Below are positions 1-7,286 of a DNA stretch of 64,000 nt, piece by piece. The notes under the pieces were generated by a model. It saw only the letters and a program-made list of their open reading frames with translations. It searched no databases and was not told the DNA's origin. The stretch comes from Nonomuraea dietziae (lineage in GTDB: Bacteria > Actinomycetota > Actinomycetes > Streptosporangiales > Streptosporangiaceae). Each line of letters begins with the position of its first letter. The first letter of the stretch is position 1. Where the stretch lies: positions 124,001 through 188,000 of the forward strand of contig NZ_JACIBV010000003.1 in assembly GCF_014195505.1 (NCBI RefSeq), in the 5' to 3' direction. The position numbers were made by a program, and so were the translations under genes.

Positions 1-180
1 CGCGCCGACGTTCGCCATCAGTTCCAGCAGCGGCGAAGCGTCGGCGGTGAAGGCATCGAGGAAGTACCGCTGCATGTCGTGCACGAGCAGCACGGCGCGG
101 CTCGCGTCCGGCTGCCAGTCGACCCGGTTGGCCGGGGTGCTGGTCGGCATCGCGTAGGGCTTGATCGAGGGAAGCGCCAT
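1..180 (-). CDS. dhbB: Isochorismatase, N-terminal part (cut by window edge)
   Basis: Only the first 60 codons are present. They begin MALPSIKPYAMPT and contain VLLVHDMQRYFL, which matches the N-terminus of EntB/DhbB/PhzD-type isochorismatases including the catalytic Asp in HDMQ. The enzyme family converts isochorismate to 2,3-dihydro-2,3-dihydroxybenzoate plus pyruvate. The ATG lies 5 bp after the isochorismate synthase stop, and an AAGGA site overlaps the end of that gene, so it is the last visible gene of the operon. Whether it carries the C-terminal aryl carrier domain of EntB cannot be seen because the gene runs off the window. Confidence 0.88.
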   Translation of the reverse strand, partial: MALPSIKPYAMPTSTPANRVDWQPDASRAVLLVHDMQRYFLDAFTADASPLLELMANVGA

Positions 181-185
181 GATGG

Positions 186-1313
186 TCAGGTCCTTTCGAG
201 GTGGCGGGCGTCGATGTCGGCTCCGAGCGCGCGGAGCATCGTCTGGAACTTGACGGTGGTCTCAGCGAGCTCGGCGGCGGGGTCGGAGCCGGCGACGATG
301 CCGGCGCCCGCGAACAGGCGCAGGGTGTTCTCGGCGACCTCGGCGCAGCGGATGGCCACCGCCCACTCGCCGTCGCCGCGGGCGTCCATCCAGCCGACCA
401 AGCCGCTGTAGTGGCCGCGGTCGATCGGCTCCAGGCGCTGGATCAGCTGCCGAGCTTCGGCGGTCGGGGTGCCGCACACGGCCGGTGTCGGGTGCAGGGC
501 GGCGGCCAGCGTGAGCACCGAGGTGTCCGGATCACGCAGCCTGCCGACGATCCGGCTGGACAGATGCCACAGGGTGTCGGTGCTCGTCAGCTCAGGCACG
601 CGCGGCACGTCCAGATGAGCGCAGTACGGCTGCAGCGCCTCGGTGACAGCCTCGACGACCAGGCGATGCTCGCGCCTGTCCTTGGCGGAGGCGAGCAAGG
701 CGGCGGCCCGGCGCCGGTCTTCGGCCGGATCGGGGCTGCGTGCGGCCGATCCGGCCAGCGGGTTGCTGACCACGCTCAGGCCATGGCGGGAGACGAGCAG
801 CTCGGGGCTGGCGCCGACCAGCGTGGTTCCGGACGGCAGCGGCGCGGCGAAGGCATAGCCGTGGCCGAGCAGCGGTCGCAGCAACTCGGCCACGTTGACG
901 GGCTCGTTCGAGCGCAGCTCCAGGGATCTGGCCAGCACGACCTTGTCCAGGCGGCCCGTGCTGAGCTCGACCAGCGCCTGCCGTACGGCCTCGATGTAGT
1001 CGGCCGGGGAGGGCAACGGCCGGGTCGACCACCCGCCGCGCAGGAAGGCCGGTGCGCCTGCAGGCAGCGCTGGCGACCAGGTCGCTGATTCCGGCACGAG
1101 CAGGTCTGCCGCCCCGTCGAAGGAGATTGCTCCGGCCACCAGTTCGTCCGCGCCGAGGATGGCGGCCGCACGCGCGGGCAGCGTGTCGAGGCGGCCGTCG
1201 ACGGCGGCGCGGATCCCGTGAGTGAGGAGTGTGCCTCGGGAAGAGGCGACCAGCACGCTGGTCGCCCGGTCGTAGTCCGCCAGCGGATCGGCGGCGGTGG
1301 TCAGTTGTGGCAT
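186..1313 (-). CDS. dhbC: Isochorismate synthase
   Basis: A 375-aa chorismate-binding enzyme that isomerises chorismate to isochorismate, the committed step to 2,3-dihydroxybenzoate and salicylate. Family landmarks are GASPELLV, NPLAGSAARS, the SAKDRREHRLVV block, HLSSRIVG, LHPTPAVCGTP and the C-terminal RLFAGAGIVAGSDP. Length fits EntC/DhbC rather than the longer anthranilate or salicylate synthases. I chose the ATG at 1313 (MPQLTTAADPL) because an upstream ATG at 1355 would add a non-homologous leader overlapping the preceding SDR gene. The gene begins 19 bp after the DHB dehydrogenase stop and is followed 5 bp later by isochorismatase, giving the three-gene DHB set in order A-C-B. Confidence 0.93.
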   Translation of the reverse strand: MPQLTTAADPLADYDRATSVLVASSRGTLLTHGIRAAVDGRLDTLPARAAAILGADELVAGAISFDGAADLLVPESATWSPALPAGAPAFLRGGWSTRPLPSPADYIEAVRQALVELSTGRLDKVVLARSLELRSNEPVNVAELLRPLLGHGYAFAAPLPSGTTLVGASPELLVSRHGLSVVSNPLAGSAARSPDPAEDRRRAAALLASAKDRREHRLVVEAVTEALQPYCAHLDVPRVPELTSTDTLWHLSSRIVGRLRDPDTSVLTLAAALHPTPAVCGTPTAEARQLIQRLEPIDRGHYSGLVGWMDARGDGEWAVAIRCAEVAENTLRLFAGAGIVAGSDPAAELAETTVKFQTMLRALGADIDARHLERT

Positions 1314-1332
1314 GGAGATCCCATCTGGTCGG

Positions 1333-2118
1333 TCAGGCCCGCAGAGTGGCGCCACCGTCGACCACGAGGTCGTGCATGGTGACGTGGCGGGCTCGGTCGG
1401 ATGCGAGGTAGAGCACGGCGTCGGCGATGTCGTGGGGCGCGGCCACGCGGCCGAGAGGGATGCCGAGCCGGTAGGTGGTCAGGTCGCCGTTGATCGTGGT
1501 CTTCCACGCCTCGGCCAGGGTCGTGCCGTCGTGGAGGGCGCGCAGCATGTCGGTGTCGGTGGACCCGGGCGAGACGACGTTGCAGCGGATGCCGTGCCCG
1601 GCCAGCTCCAGGCCGAGGCAGCGAGTGAAGGCGGTGGCGGCCGCCTTGCTGGCGGCATAGGCGGCCATGCCCATGCGCGGCGTCGAGGCGGCATTCGAGC
1701 TCACCGTGACGATCGCCCCGCACCCGCGGGGCACCATCCGTGCGGTGACCGCGCGAGAGACGAGGAAGACGCCGCTCGCGTTGACGGCGATCGTCTGCTG
1801 CCACTGATCGAGGTCGGTGTCCTGCACCGAACCAGGCAGCAGCACGCCCGCGACGTTGACCAGGATGTCGATCGGGCCGAGATCACGCTCGACGGCCGCG
1901 ACGACGTCGTCCACCTCTCCGGCGTCGCGCACGTCCAGCAGGTAGGGCACCGCGCCGTGCGGGGTGCTGGGTTGGATGAGTAGATCGGCGGCGGCGACGG
2001 TCGCGCCGGCGGCGAGCAGCGCGTCGGTGACTGCGGCTCCTATGCCCCGGCCGGCCCCCGTGACCAGGGCCACCTTGCCGTCGATCCCGTCGTGCCGGGA
2101 CGCCTCACGCGTGGACAT
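1333..2118 (-). CDS. dhbA: 2,3-dihydro-2,3-dihydroxybenzoate dehydrogenase (SDR)
   Basis: A 261-aa classical short-chain dehydrogenase. It has the TGAGRGIG nucleotide-binding loop near residue 17, NVAG, a catalytic Ser in VTVSSNAAS and the YAASK Tyr/Lys pair, followed by NVVSPGSTDTDM. SDRs are versatile; assignment to the EntA/DhbA step (NAD-dependent oxidation to 2,3-dihydroxybenzoate) rests on sequence type plus its place between the isochorismate synthase and isochorismatase. The start at 2118 (MSTREASRHDGIDGKVALV) overlaps the end of the SpeD-like gene by 14 bp, suggesting translational coupling; the in-frame ATG further upstream would lie deep within speD. Confidence 0.9.
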   Translation of the reverse strand: MSTREASRHDGIDGKVALVTGAGRGIGAAVTDALLAAGATVAAADLLIQPSTPHGAVPYLLDVRDAGEVDDVVAAVERDLGPIDILVNVAGVLLPGSVQDTDLDQWQQTIAVNASGVFLVSRAVTARMVPRGCGAIVTVSSNAASTPRMGMAAYAASKAAATAFTRCLGLELAGHGIRCNVVSPGSTDTDMLRALHDGTTLAEAWKTTINGDLTTYRLGIPLGRVAAPHDIADAVLYLASDRARHVTMHDLVVDGGATLRA

Positions 2119-2518
2119 CGCGCTCCAGGAGCAGGTGCTCGGACTGGGTGCAGCCCACCAGGTGCTTGAGATGCTCGAGCGCCGCCATGGGATCGGTCGT
2201 GGGCCCACAGGTGTAGATGTCGACCTCGGCGACGCCCGCCTCAGGCCAGGTGTGCACGCTCGCGTGCGACTCGGCCAGCATCGCGAACAGGGTCACACCC
2301 TGCACGGGAAAACGCTCGCTGTGCATGCTGAGGATGGTGGCGCGGGCGGTGAGCAGGGCTTGCGCGAGCGCGCTGCGCAGGCGCACTTCGTCGTTGAGGA
2401 CAGCGGCGTCCACACCACGCAGGGTGGCGATCACGTGGCGGCCGCGCGTATGCAGCCTGACCGGGGCGTGCGCTGACGCTTGCGACGACGCCTTGCCAAA
2501 GAGAAGATCGCTGATCAT
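2105..2518 (-). CDS. speD: S-adenosylmethionine decarboxylase proenzyme (SpeD-like)
   Basis: A 137-aa prokaryotic class 1 AdoMet decarboxylase. The self-processing motif ESHASVHTWPE is present: Ser84 would become the pyruvoyl group, with His89 and Cys104 (YTCGP) at the positions used for processing and catalysis. Such enzymes make decarboxylated AdoMet, the aminopropyl donor for spermidine-type polyamines. It starts inside the stop of the exporter gene (ATGA overlap at 2515-2518) and overlaps the DHB dehydrogenase, so it is firmly part of the DHB operon. No spermidine synthase (SpeE) homologue is visible in the operon, so the acceptor of the aminopropyl group is unknown. Confidence 0.85.
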   Translation of the reverse strand: MISDLLFGKASSQASAHAPVRLHTRGRHVIATLRGVDAAVLNDEVRLRSALAQALLTARATILSMHSERFPVQGVTLFAMLAESHASVHTWPEAGVAEVDIYTCGPTTDPMAALEHLKHLVGCTQSEHLLLERDVHA

Positions 2519-3522
2519 GTTGCGCTCCTTGCATATGAGGTCCGGTGGACACCGCGGCGGCCGTGGGCCGGTTGGCGGCGGGGCGCACGCTGGACGGTGC
2601 TGAGGATGTGCAGGGCCACCGCGAGGACGGTCAGGGCCGCCCCCGCTATCTGGGCAGGGGTGAGGCGTTCACCCAGCAGGACGACCGCTGCGCCGACGCC
2701 CATGACGGGGGTCAGCTGCAGCAGCAGCGACGCCTCCACCACCGGGACCACCACGACCGCTCGGTTGAACAGGGCGTAGGGAAGAGCGAGGCCGACGGCT
2801 CCGCTGGCGACGGCGGCCGCCCAATGGGTCAGCTCGGGGGTCGAGGCGAAGGGCGTGCCCAGATTCAGCGGGATGAGCACGACGGTCAACGCGGCGGTCG
2901 CGATGGTGAACTGCCAGACGGTGACTGACAGCGGGTCGAGGTGCGGCCGGTCGGGGCGGTGGCGCATGAGCCTGGCGGCCAGCACGGAGCCGGCGGCTGC
3001 GCACAGCGTGCCCGCCATGATCAACAGGGTGCCGGTGCGGTCCCCCCACGAGGTGATGGCGCCATCCAGCAGCCACACCCCCGGCAGGCTGAGGACTATC
3101 CCGAGCCAGCCCAGCGGCCGGAGCCGTTCGCCGAGCAGGAGCACCCCGGCCAACGCGACGATCAGACCTTCCAGGTTGGCCAGGATCGAGCCGGTGGCAG
3201 CGCTCGCGGTCAACATGCCGGCCACGAACAGGCCGCTGGACATGCCGGGCTCGGTCACGGCCAGCAGGACCAGACCGCGCGACAGGCGCGGCCGCCGATG
3301 TCCGCGGGCGAGCGACATCAGCCACAGCGTCGCGGTGGCCGACCCCAGCTGGATGGCCACCATGGCCTGCCAGGTGAAGGCCGACAGCGCATGCTTCATG
3401 GTGACGGCGGCCAGGCCCCAGCAGAGCGCGGCGCCAAGCAGGGACAGACGGTGGCTGCGCAGGTACGTGCGTGCCTGCCTCAGCGGTGGCGCTGGTCGGG
3501 CAGCTGCGGTCGCGGTCGTCAT
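2515..3522 (-). CDS. EamA/DMT-family transporter
   Basis: A 335-aa integral membrane protein with about ten hydrophobic helices in two EamA-type halves (for example LSLLGAALCWGLAAVTMKHAL near the N-terminus and GLALPYALFNRAVVVVPVVEASLLLQLTPVMG in the second half, with LLGERL at both repeat ends). DMT permeases commonly export amino acids or metabolites. The start (MTTATAAARP) is chosen because its ATG shares the ATGA overlap with the stop of the 443-aa gene. Its place between biosynthetic genes suggests it exports the pathway product or an intermediate; this is inference. Confidence 0.85.
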   Translation of the reverse strand: MTTATAAARPAPPLRQARTYLRSHRLSLLGAALCWGLAAVTMKHALSAFTWQAMVAIQLGSATATLWLMSLARGHRRPRLSRGLVLLAVTEPGMSSGLFVAGMLTASAATGSILANLEGLIVALAGVLLLGERLRPLGWLGIVLSLPGVWLLDGAITSWGDRTGTLLIMAGTLCAAAGSVLAARLMRHRPDRPHLDPLSVTVWQFTIATAALTVVLIPLNLGTPFASTPELTHWAAAVASGAVGLALPYALFNRAVVVVPVVEASLLLQLTPVMGVGAAVVLLGERLTPAQIAGAALTVLAVALHILSTVQRAPRRQPAHGRRGVHRTSYARSAT

Positions 3523-4850
3523 GCCGATTCCAGAACGGCGGCCATGCCGAGCGCGGGGTACAGCTCGCGACGGGCGGGATACAGGTCGCCGCACAGCTGG
3601 AGCAGGTCGACCAGCTCACCGCTGGCGCTGTCGCGCGCCCACCGACCCGGAGTGTGCTGGTAGAGGTCGGGCCGGGTCACGGTCCCGGCCTGCGTGGCCC
3701 ACAGACGGCCCAGTGGGTACAGGCCCACCATCCGAACCGGTCCCCCGCGGTGGGAACCGAGCTCGGTCGCCACGCGGCGGGCCGTGCTCAGAATGCGCCG
3801 CTCGGGATCGTTTTCCACCGCGACGGCCAGGCTGCCGCCCACGCCCGCCCGCAGATACTGCGCGACATAGGTGGCCACGCCCAGCTCGGCCACAGTCCGC
3901 GGCCGCATATGGCGCAGGACGGCCGCGATGACGGGGTCGCACCGGTCGGCGGCGGGAAGATCGTGGACGCCGAGAACGCGCCCCCGGGTCAGACCGTGGT
4001 AGACCCGATCGGCGAAGTGATCAAGCTCGGGACGGGCGCTCACCTCGATCCGCGAGCGCCAGCCGGCCGGCAGCCGCAGCTCGAGTTGCCGCTCCCAATG
4101 CGCGATGAGCCGCCCGCGGTGATCGTCGATCAGGTCAAACAGGTGAACGCCCAGCTCCGGGCACATCTTGCCGCTGCGCAGCAGAGGCTCGACGATTCCG
4201 TAGTACTGCAGCCTCGGCAACTGCACCGCGATCGTCGTCGGCAGGCGCAAGCCGGCGGGCGCAGCCAGCGCTGCGACGGAGTCGGCAAGCCGAGCGCAGG
4301 ACTCGATCTCGTACACCGACAGCTCAGGTCCGTCCCACTCGATCGACACGATCGCGGGGACGTCGACGAGCCGGCAGCTGCGCAGAGCCAGCAGCGACAT
4401 GCGCTGGCCGGTCGTCGTCACCAAGCGCACGGCGTCCTCAGGCCACAGGCAATGACCAGTAATGACGGTGAGCTCGGCAGCCTTCCGCAGCCCGTCCGCA
4501 GGCAGGCTGCCGGTGGCGAAGGTATAGGGACGGCCGCCGCCGAGCGCGAGGCCGGTGTATACGGTGGTGTTGCCGGTGGCGGGGTCGATGCCGCACAGTG
4601 CATCGCCGGTGATGGTGTGGGGCGCTTCGAAGGCGTCCAGCAGGTGGTGAACGCGGTCGGCGGCGCGGCGCACCGCTTTGTGCTGCGGTCCGTCGTACCG
4701 GGCGCTGACGTGGTGCAGATTGGCGCCGAGCGGCTGCAGCGTGGTGGAGGCTGCCGCGACAGTCATCTTCGTAAGGCGCGGCTGCCGAGCGTCAGGCGCA
4801 TGGTGGGTTAAGTGGACGATCTCCGTCCCGCGACGATCAGCGAGATGCAT
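3519..4850 (-). CDS. Unrecognised 443-aa protein of the DHB/SpeD operon
   Basis: I do not recognise this family. It is soluble-looking, without a signal peptide or membrane segments. The N-terminal half (residues 30-170) has a compact alpha/beta look (GIDPATGNTTVYTGLALGGGRPYTFATG). The middle contains ELGVHLFDLIDDHRGRLIAHWERQLELRLP, and residues 300-400 include RTVAELGVATYVAQYLRAGVGGSLAVAVENDPERR, vaguely nucleotide-binding in style but with no canonical motif. The start is well supported: TAAGGA overlaps the stop of the upstream SMR gene and sits about 6 bp before the ATG. Its downstream end overlaps the EamA gene by ATGA. Position argues for an enzyme using DHB and/or decarboxylated AdoMet, which is inference only. 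Confidence 0.75.
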   Translation of the reverse strand: MHLADRRGTEIVHLTHHAPDARQPRLTKMTVAAASTTLQPLGANLHHVSARYDGPQHKAVRRAADRVHHLLDAFEAPHTITGDALCGIDPATGNTTVYTGLALGGGRPYTFATGSLPADGLRKAAELTVITGHCLWPEDAVRLVTTTGQRMSLLALRSCRLVDVPAIVSIEWDGPELSVYEIESCARLADSVAALAAPAGLRLPTTIAVQLPRLQYYGIVEPLLRSGKMCPELGVHLFDLIDDHRGRLIAHWERQLELRLPAGWRSRIEVSARPELDHFADRVYHGLTRGRVLGVHDLPAADRCDPVIAAVLRHMRPRTVAELGVATYVAQYLRAGVGGSLAVAVENDPERRILSTARRVATELGSHRGGPVRMVGLYPLGRLWATQAGTVTRPDLYQHTPGRWARDSASGELVDLLQLCGDLYPARRELYPALGMAAVLESA

Positions 4851-4859
4851 GGGCAGTCC

Positions 4860-5432
4860 TTAAAGGACGCAGTCATCGGGAAACGACTGCGGCACGGGCC
4901 AGGGCCACGAGCTAGGGCGGGTGGCGGCGGGTCGGGCCGGCGCAGCGGCGTACGACCCTCGTGAGGAACTGGCCACCGATCCGGGCAGCGCCGCGGGCTC
5001 AGGCAGGGCGCTCAACGCGTGACCGAGTTCGCGCAACGCGGTGACCAGCGCCAGCGTGGAAGCTTCATCGGCCGAGCCGGACTGGGCGGTGGTCGCATCA
5101 GCGCGAGCGGTGGTCTGCAGGAGCGCGACACCAGCGATGATGAGGATCAACGCCACCAGCTTGGGCACGTTCATCGACTCGTGAAAAACGGCCGCGCCGA
5201 TGATGGCGATAGCCGCCGTCCCGACGCCGGACCAGATGGCGTAGGCCACGCTGATTTCCATCTGCAGCCGCAGCGCCCACGCCATCAGTCCGTAGGACGT
5301 TACGACGCCACCCAGCGCCACCAGGGTGAAGATCGGCCCGGCGGCACCGCCGCCGGAGGCCGCAAGCTTGAGCGCTGAGCTGGACACCACCTCAACAGCG
5401 ATCGCGGCGGCCAGGAGCAACCAGGCCATCAT
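4860..5432 (-). CDS. Small multidrug resistance (SMR) family exporter with C-terminal extension
   Basis: The first about 108 residues are a four-helix SMR protein. The essential membrane Glu is present in AAAIAVEVVSSSALKLA (Glu14), followed by MAWALRLQMEISVAYAIWSGVGTAAIAIIGAAVFHE and a last helix LVALILIIAGVALL. SMR pairs such as MdtIJ export spermidine, which fits the neighbouring SpeD-like gene, but many SMR proteins export cationic drugs. The protein is 190 aa, about 80 residues longer than usual; the tail is Ala/Ser-rich, perhaps cytoplasmic. The start overlaps the upstream gene by ATGA (5429-5432). Confidence 0.85.
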   Translation of the reverse strand: MMAWLLLAAAIAVEVVSSSALKLAASGGGAAGPIFTLVALGGVVTSYGLMAWALRLQMEISVAYAIWSGVGTAAIAIIGAAVFHESMNVPKLVALILIIAGVALLQTTARADATTAQSGSADEASTLALVTALRELGHALSALPEPAALPGSVASSSRGSYAAAPARPAATRPSSWPWPVPQSFPDDCVL

Positions 5433-6127
5433 CGGTGCGTGACCGCCGTCGCCGCTGGTTCGGACGCTGCTCGGGCGGCGAGCAGTGCTTGCCGGACCTG
5501 CTCAACAGCCGTCTCCCGGGCCTCGTCACCGGATCGCCCGTGCTCGGCCAGCTGTTTCCACATCGCGCGGATGCCATCGGCGGCGACCTGCATGTGCCCG
5601 TCGCAGATGCGCCGCACGGTGTTCTCCAACTCGACCGAGCGCTGCAGCAGGCGGTTGAGCGAGGGAAGATCAGCCGAGCGTTCAAGGCCATCCAGGTCGG
5701 CCAGGCGAGCAGGCCAGCGCAGGTGATCACGCTCGATGTCGGCGACCACGGCGGCCAGCGTCTCATCGAGGCTCGCTTCACGATGCGCGCGGTAATGCTC
5801 TTCAGTGGCTGCCGCCGCCGCGACAGCCGTGCGCTCGCCGCTCTGCAGTCCTTCCAGCGAGATACGCAGCATTCGGAGCCGGTGCTGCACTTGAACAGCG
5901 CTCCAGCCCAGGACCATTAATCGGGTTTTCTCGCTTTCGACAGCCCAGCCCACCAGCATCAGCTCGCGCATGATCTGGTGATCGGCGATCCACTGCTGAG
6001 TGTCACCGAGCTCGCCGGCGGGCTCGATGCGCACTCCACCGTAGGCGAGAGGGCTGATTTCCACGTCTACCGCAGGAGCCACGCGCGCGCAGATCCGCCT
6101 CACGACCTGGGTCATGTCCGTGCTCAC
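5429..6127 (-). CDS. Unrecognised 232-aa protein, first gene of the DHB/SpeD operon
   Basis: No family recognised. The protein is mostly helical, with long amphipathic Ala/Leu/Glu stretches (RMLRISLEGLQSGERTAVAAAAATEEHYRAHREASLDETLAAVVADIERDH) and no membrane segment. I prefer the GTG at 6127 because GGAG stands 6 bp upstream. An ATG at 6193 also has AGGAG nearby, but only 2 bp away, and would add a non-conserved-looking leader. The gene is translationally coupled to the SMR gene by an ATGA overlap and probably belongs to the same pathway or regulates it. Confidence 0.65.
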   Translation of the reverse strand: MSTDMTQVVRRICARVAPAVDVEISPLAYGGVRIEPAGELGDTQQWIADHQIMRELMLVGWAVESEKTRLMVLGWSAVQVQHRLRMLRISLEGLQSGERTAVAAAAATEEHYRAHREASLDETLAAVVADIERDHLRWPARLADLDGLERSADLPSLNRLLQRSVELENTVRRICDGHMQVAADGIRAMWKQLAEHGRSGDEARETAVEQVRQALLAARAASEPAATAVTHR

Positions 6128-6196
6128 GACAGTCTCCACTCCCGAATGGGACACAGAAGGAAAAACGCCTCGGCAAACATACAAAACTCGCATGAC

Positions 6197-6218
6197 TCCT
6201 AGTTAGGATCATTGTCAA
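6197..6218 (-). promoter_or_regulatory. Putative promoter/operator of the DHB/SpeD operon
   Basis: On the minus strand a TTGACA (6218-6213) precedes a 12-bp palindrome TCCTAACTAGGA (6208-6197), 70 bp upstream of the chosen start. No convincing -10 hexamer lies at the ideal distance. The palindrome could be the site of a repressor, but it is not a clear IdeR/DmdR iron box. The rest of the 426-bp gap up to 6553 shows nothing further that I can name. Confidence 0.35.
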
Positions 6219-6553
6219 GGCATGGGACGAGAGTGTAGACAGAGGACTTCCGTGACTGGGAGTCAGAAGATGAGTAAAGTTACGGCTGTGACGAAGTCGT
6301 AATAAATCCCCCGAGCCAGTCGAGGACATTCGTGACACATGCAGCCAGGCGTGCCCCCGCTGACGCGCCATCGCTGGACTTTCGCCTGGCTGCGGACGTG
6401 GACGCCTCCGCCCTCCCCGGCGGCCGGAGGCGTCTCTCCTGTCCTCCAGTCCGGCAGGTCAGCGTCCGATCGCGCTACAGCGCCGGAAAAACTCGCGACA
6501 CGCCGAGCGAAAGTGGTACCACAGAACCCAGTGATAGGGCAGGATCATCGCCC

Positions 6554-6910
6554 ATGGCGACATCGACAGGAGCATCTAGCGCGCACCGCGGCGGCAGCGG
6601 CCGCTACGGCATGCGCAGTGGCAGGGTCTGGAGCCAGGAGAAGGAGCAGAAGGACCCTGAGGCGTTCACTCAGACTTCCGTCCGGCTCCGGAACAAAATC
6701 CTTGACCAAGCCCACAAGCTCGCCGCTGCTGAGGGCGTGAGCTTCGCCCATCTAGTCGCCCAACTCATCGAGGAGCGTGCCGGACGACGGGCGGATGCCC
6801 CGGCACAGGCCGACGCAACAACCCGAGCTAAGGACGCTGCACAAGTGGTGCTGTCCGAGATGCTTCCTGGCCTGGACCGGCTGCCGTCGCAGTCAGAGAC
6901 CGCAGCATGA
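6554..6910 (+). CDS. Ribbon-helix-helix-type small protein of replication module 1
   Basis: A 118-aa protein with a basic, Gly/Ser-rich N-terminus and a central segment TSVRLRNKILDQAHKLAAAEGVSFAHLVAQLIEERAGR that has the strand-helix-helix pattern of MetJ/Arc/CopG DNA-binding domains. The ATG at 6554 has AGGA about ten bases upstream; an upstream ATG at 6332 would add a long low-complexity leader. It precedes the primase-polymerase replicase, as does a second RHH gene at 36695-37108 in module 2, so a role as copy-number repressor or origin binder is plausible. Confidence 0.6.
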   Translation: MATSTGASSAHRGGSGRYGMRSGRVWSQEKEQKDPEAFTQTSVRLRNKILDQAHKLAAAEGVSFAHLVAQLIEERAGRRADAPAQADATTRAKDAAQVVLSEMLPGLDRLPSQSETAA

Positions 6911-6968
6911 CCCTGATGTACCTCACCGCCTCCGAGGAGGTACCCACACAGGGCCTGTAAATGCGAAA

Positions 6969-6989
6969 CGCCCCGGAAGATCCGGGGCG
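6969..6989 (+). terminator. Perfect hairpin between RHH gene and replicase 1
   Basis: A 9-bp perfect stem, CGCCCCGGA paired with TCCGGGGCG, with a 3-base loop. No T-tract follows. It lies 59 bp after the RHH stop and could act as terminator or attenuator before the replicase. A further small palindrome, CTGGGCTGAGCCCAG, lies at 7174-7188. Confidence 0.5.
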
Positions 6990-7286
6990 GCCGCATAACA
7001 CCAAAACAACTGAACGAGGATCTCGCGCATCTGGTTGGCGCCCGTTTCGCGAGACCTCGCCGCTGACCCGCTGGCTGTTGCGGGCTTCACCAATGAAGGG
7101 TCCGGGGACCCGTTGTTGGAGCCGGCACACCAGCAGGTGCTGTTATGCCTGGGAGCCACCATACAACACCGCCCTGGGCTGAGCCCAGCATTGCCTGATT
7201 TGGGCGTGTGTCGCCCGGATGGCGGATCTGGTCTCAGTTCTCCCACTACCCCCGGGACCTGCGGGCCCACGGACTTTCACCGGACC

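Noticed and set aside
3519..4850. The 443-aa protein as a spermidine synthase
   Set aside because: The aminopropyltransferase motifs of SpeE are not present; only genomic position suggests such a role, so no function is assigned.
6197..6208. IdeR/DmdR iron box before the DHB operon
   Set aside because: The expected TTAGGTTAGGCTAACCTAA-type 19-mer is not matched; only a shorter TCCTAACTAGGA palindrome is present, so iron control is not claimed.
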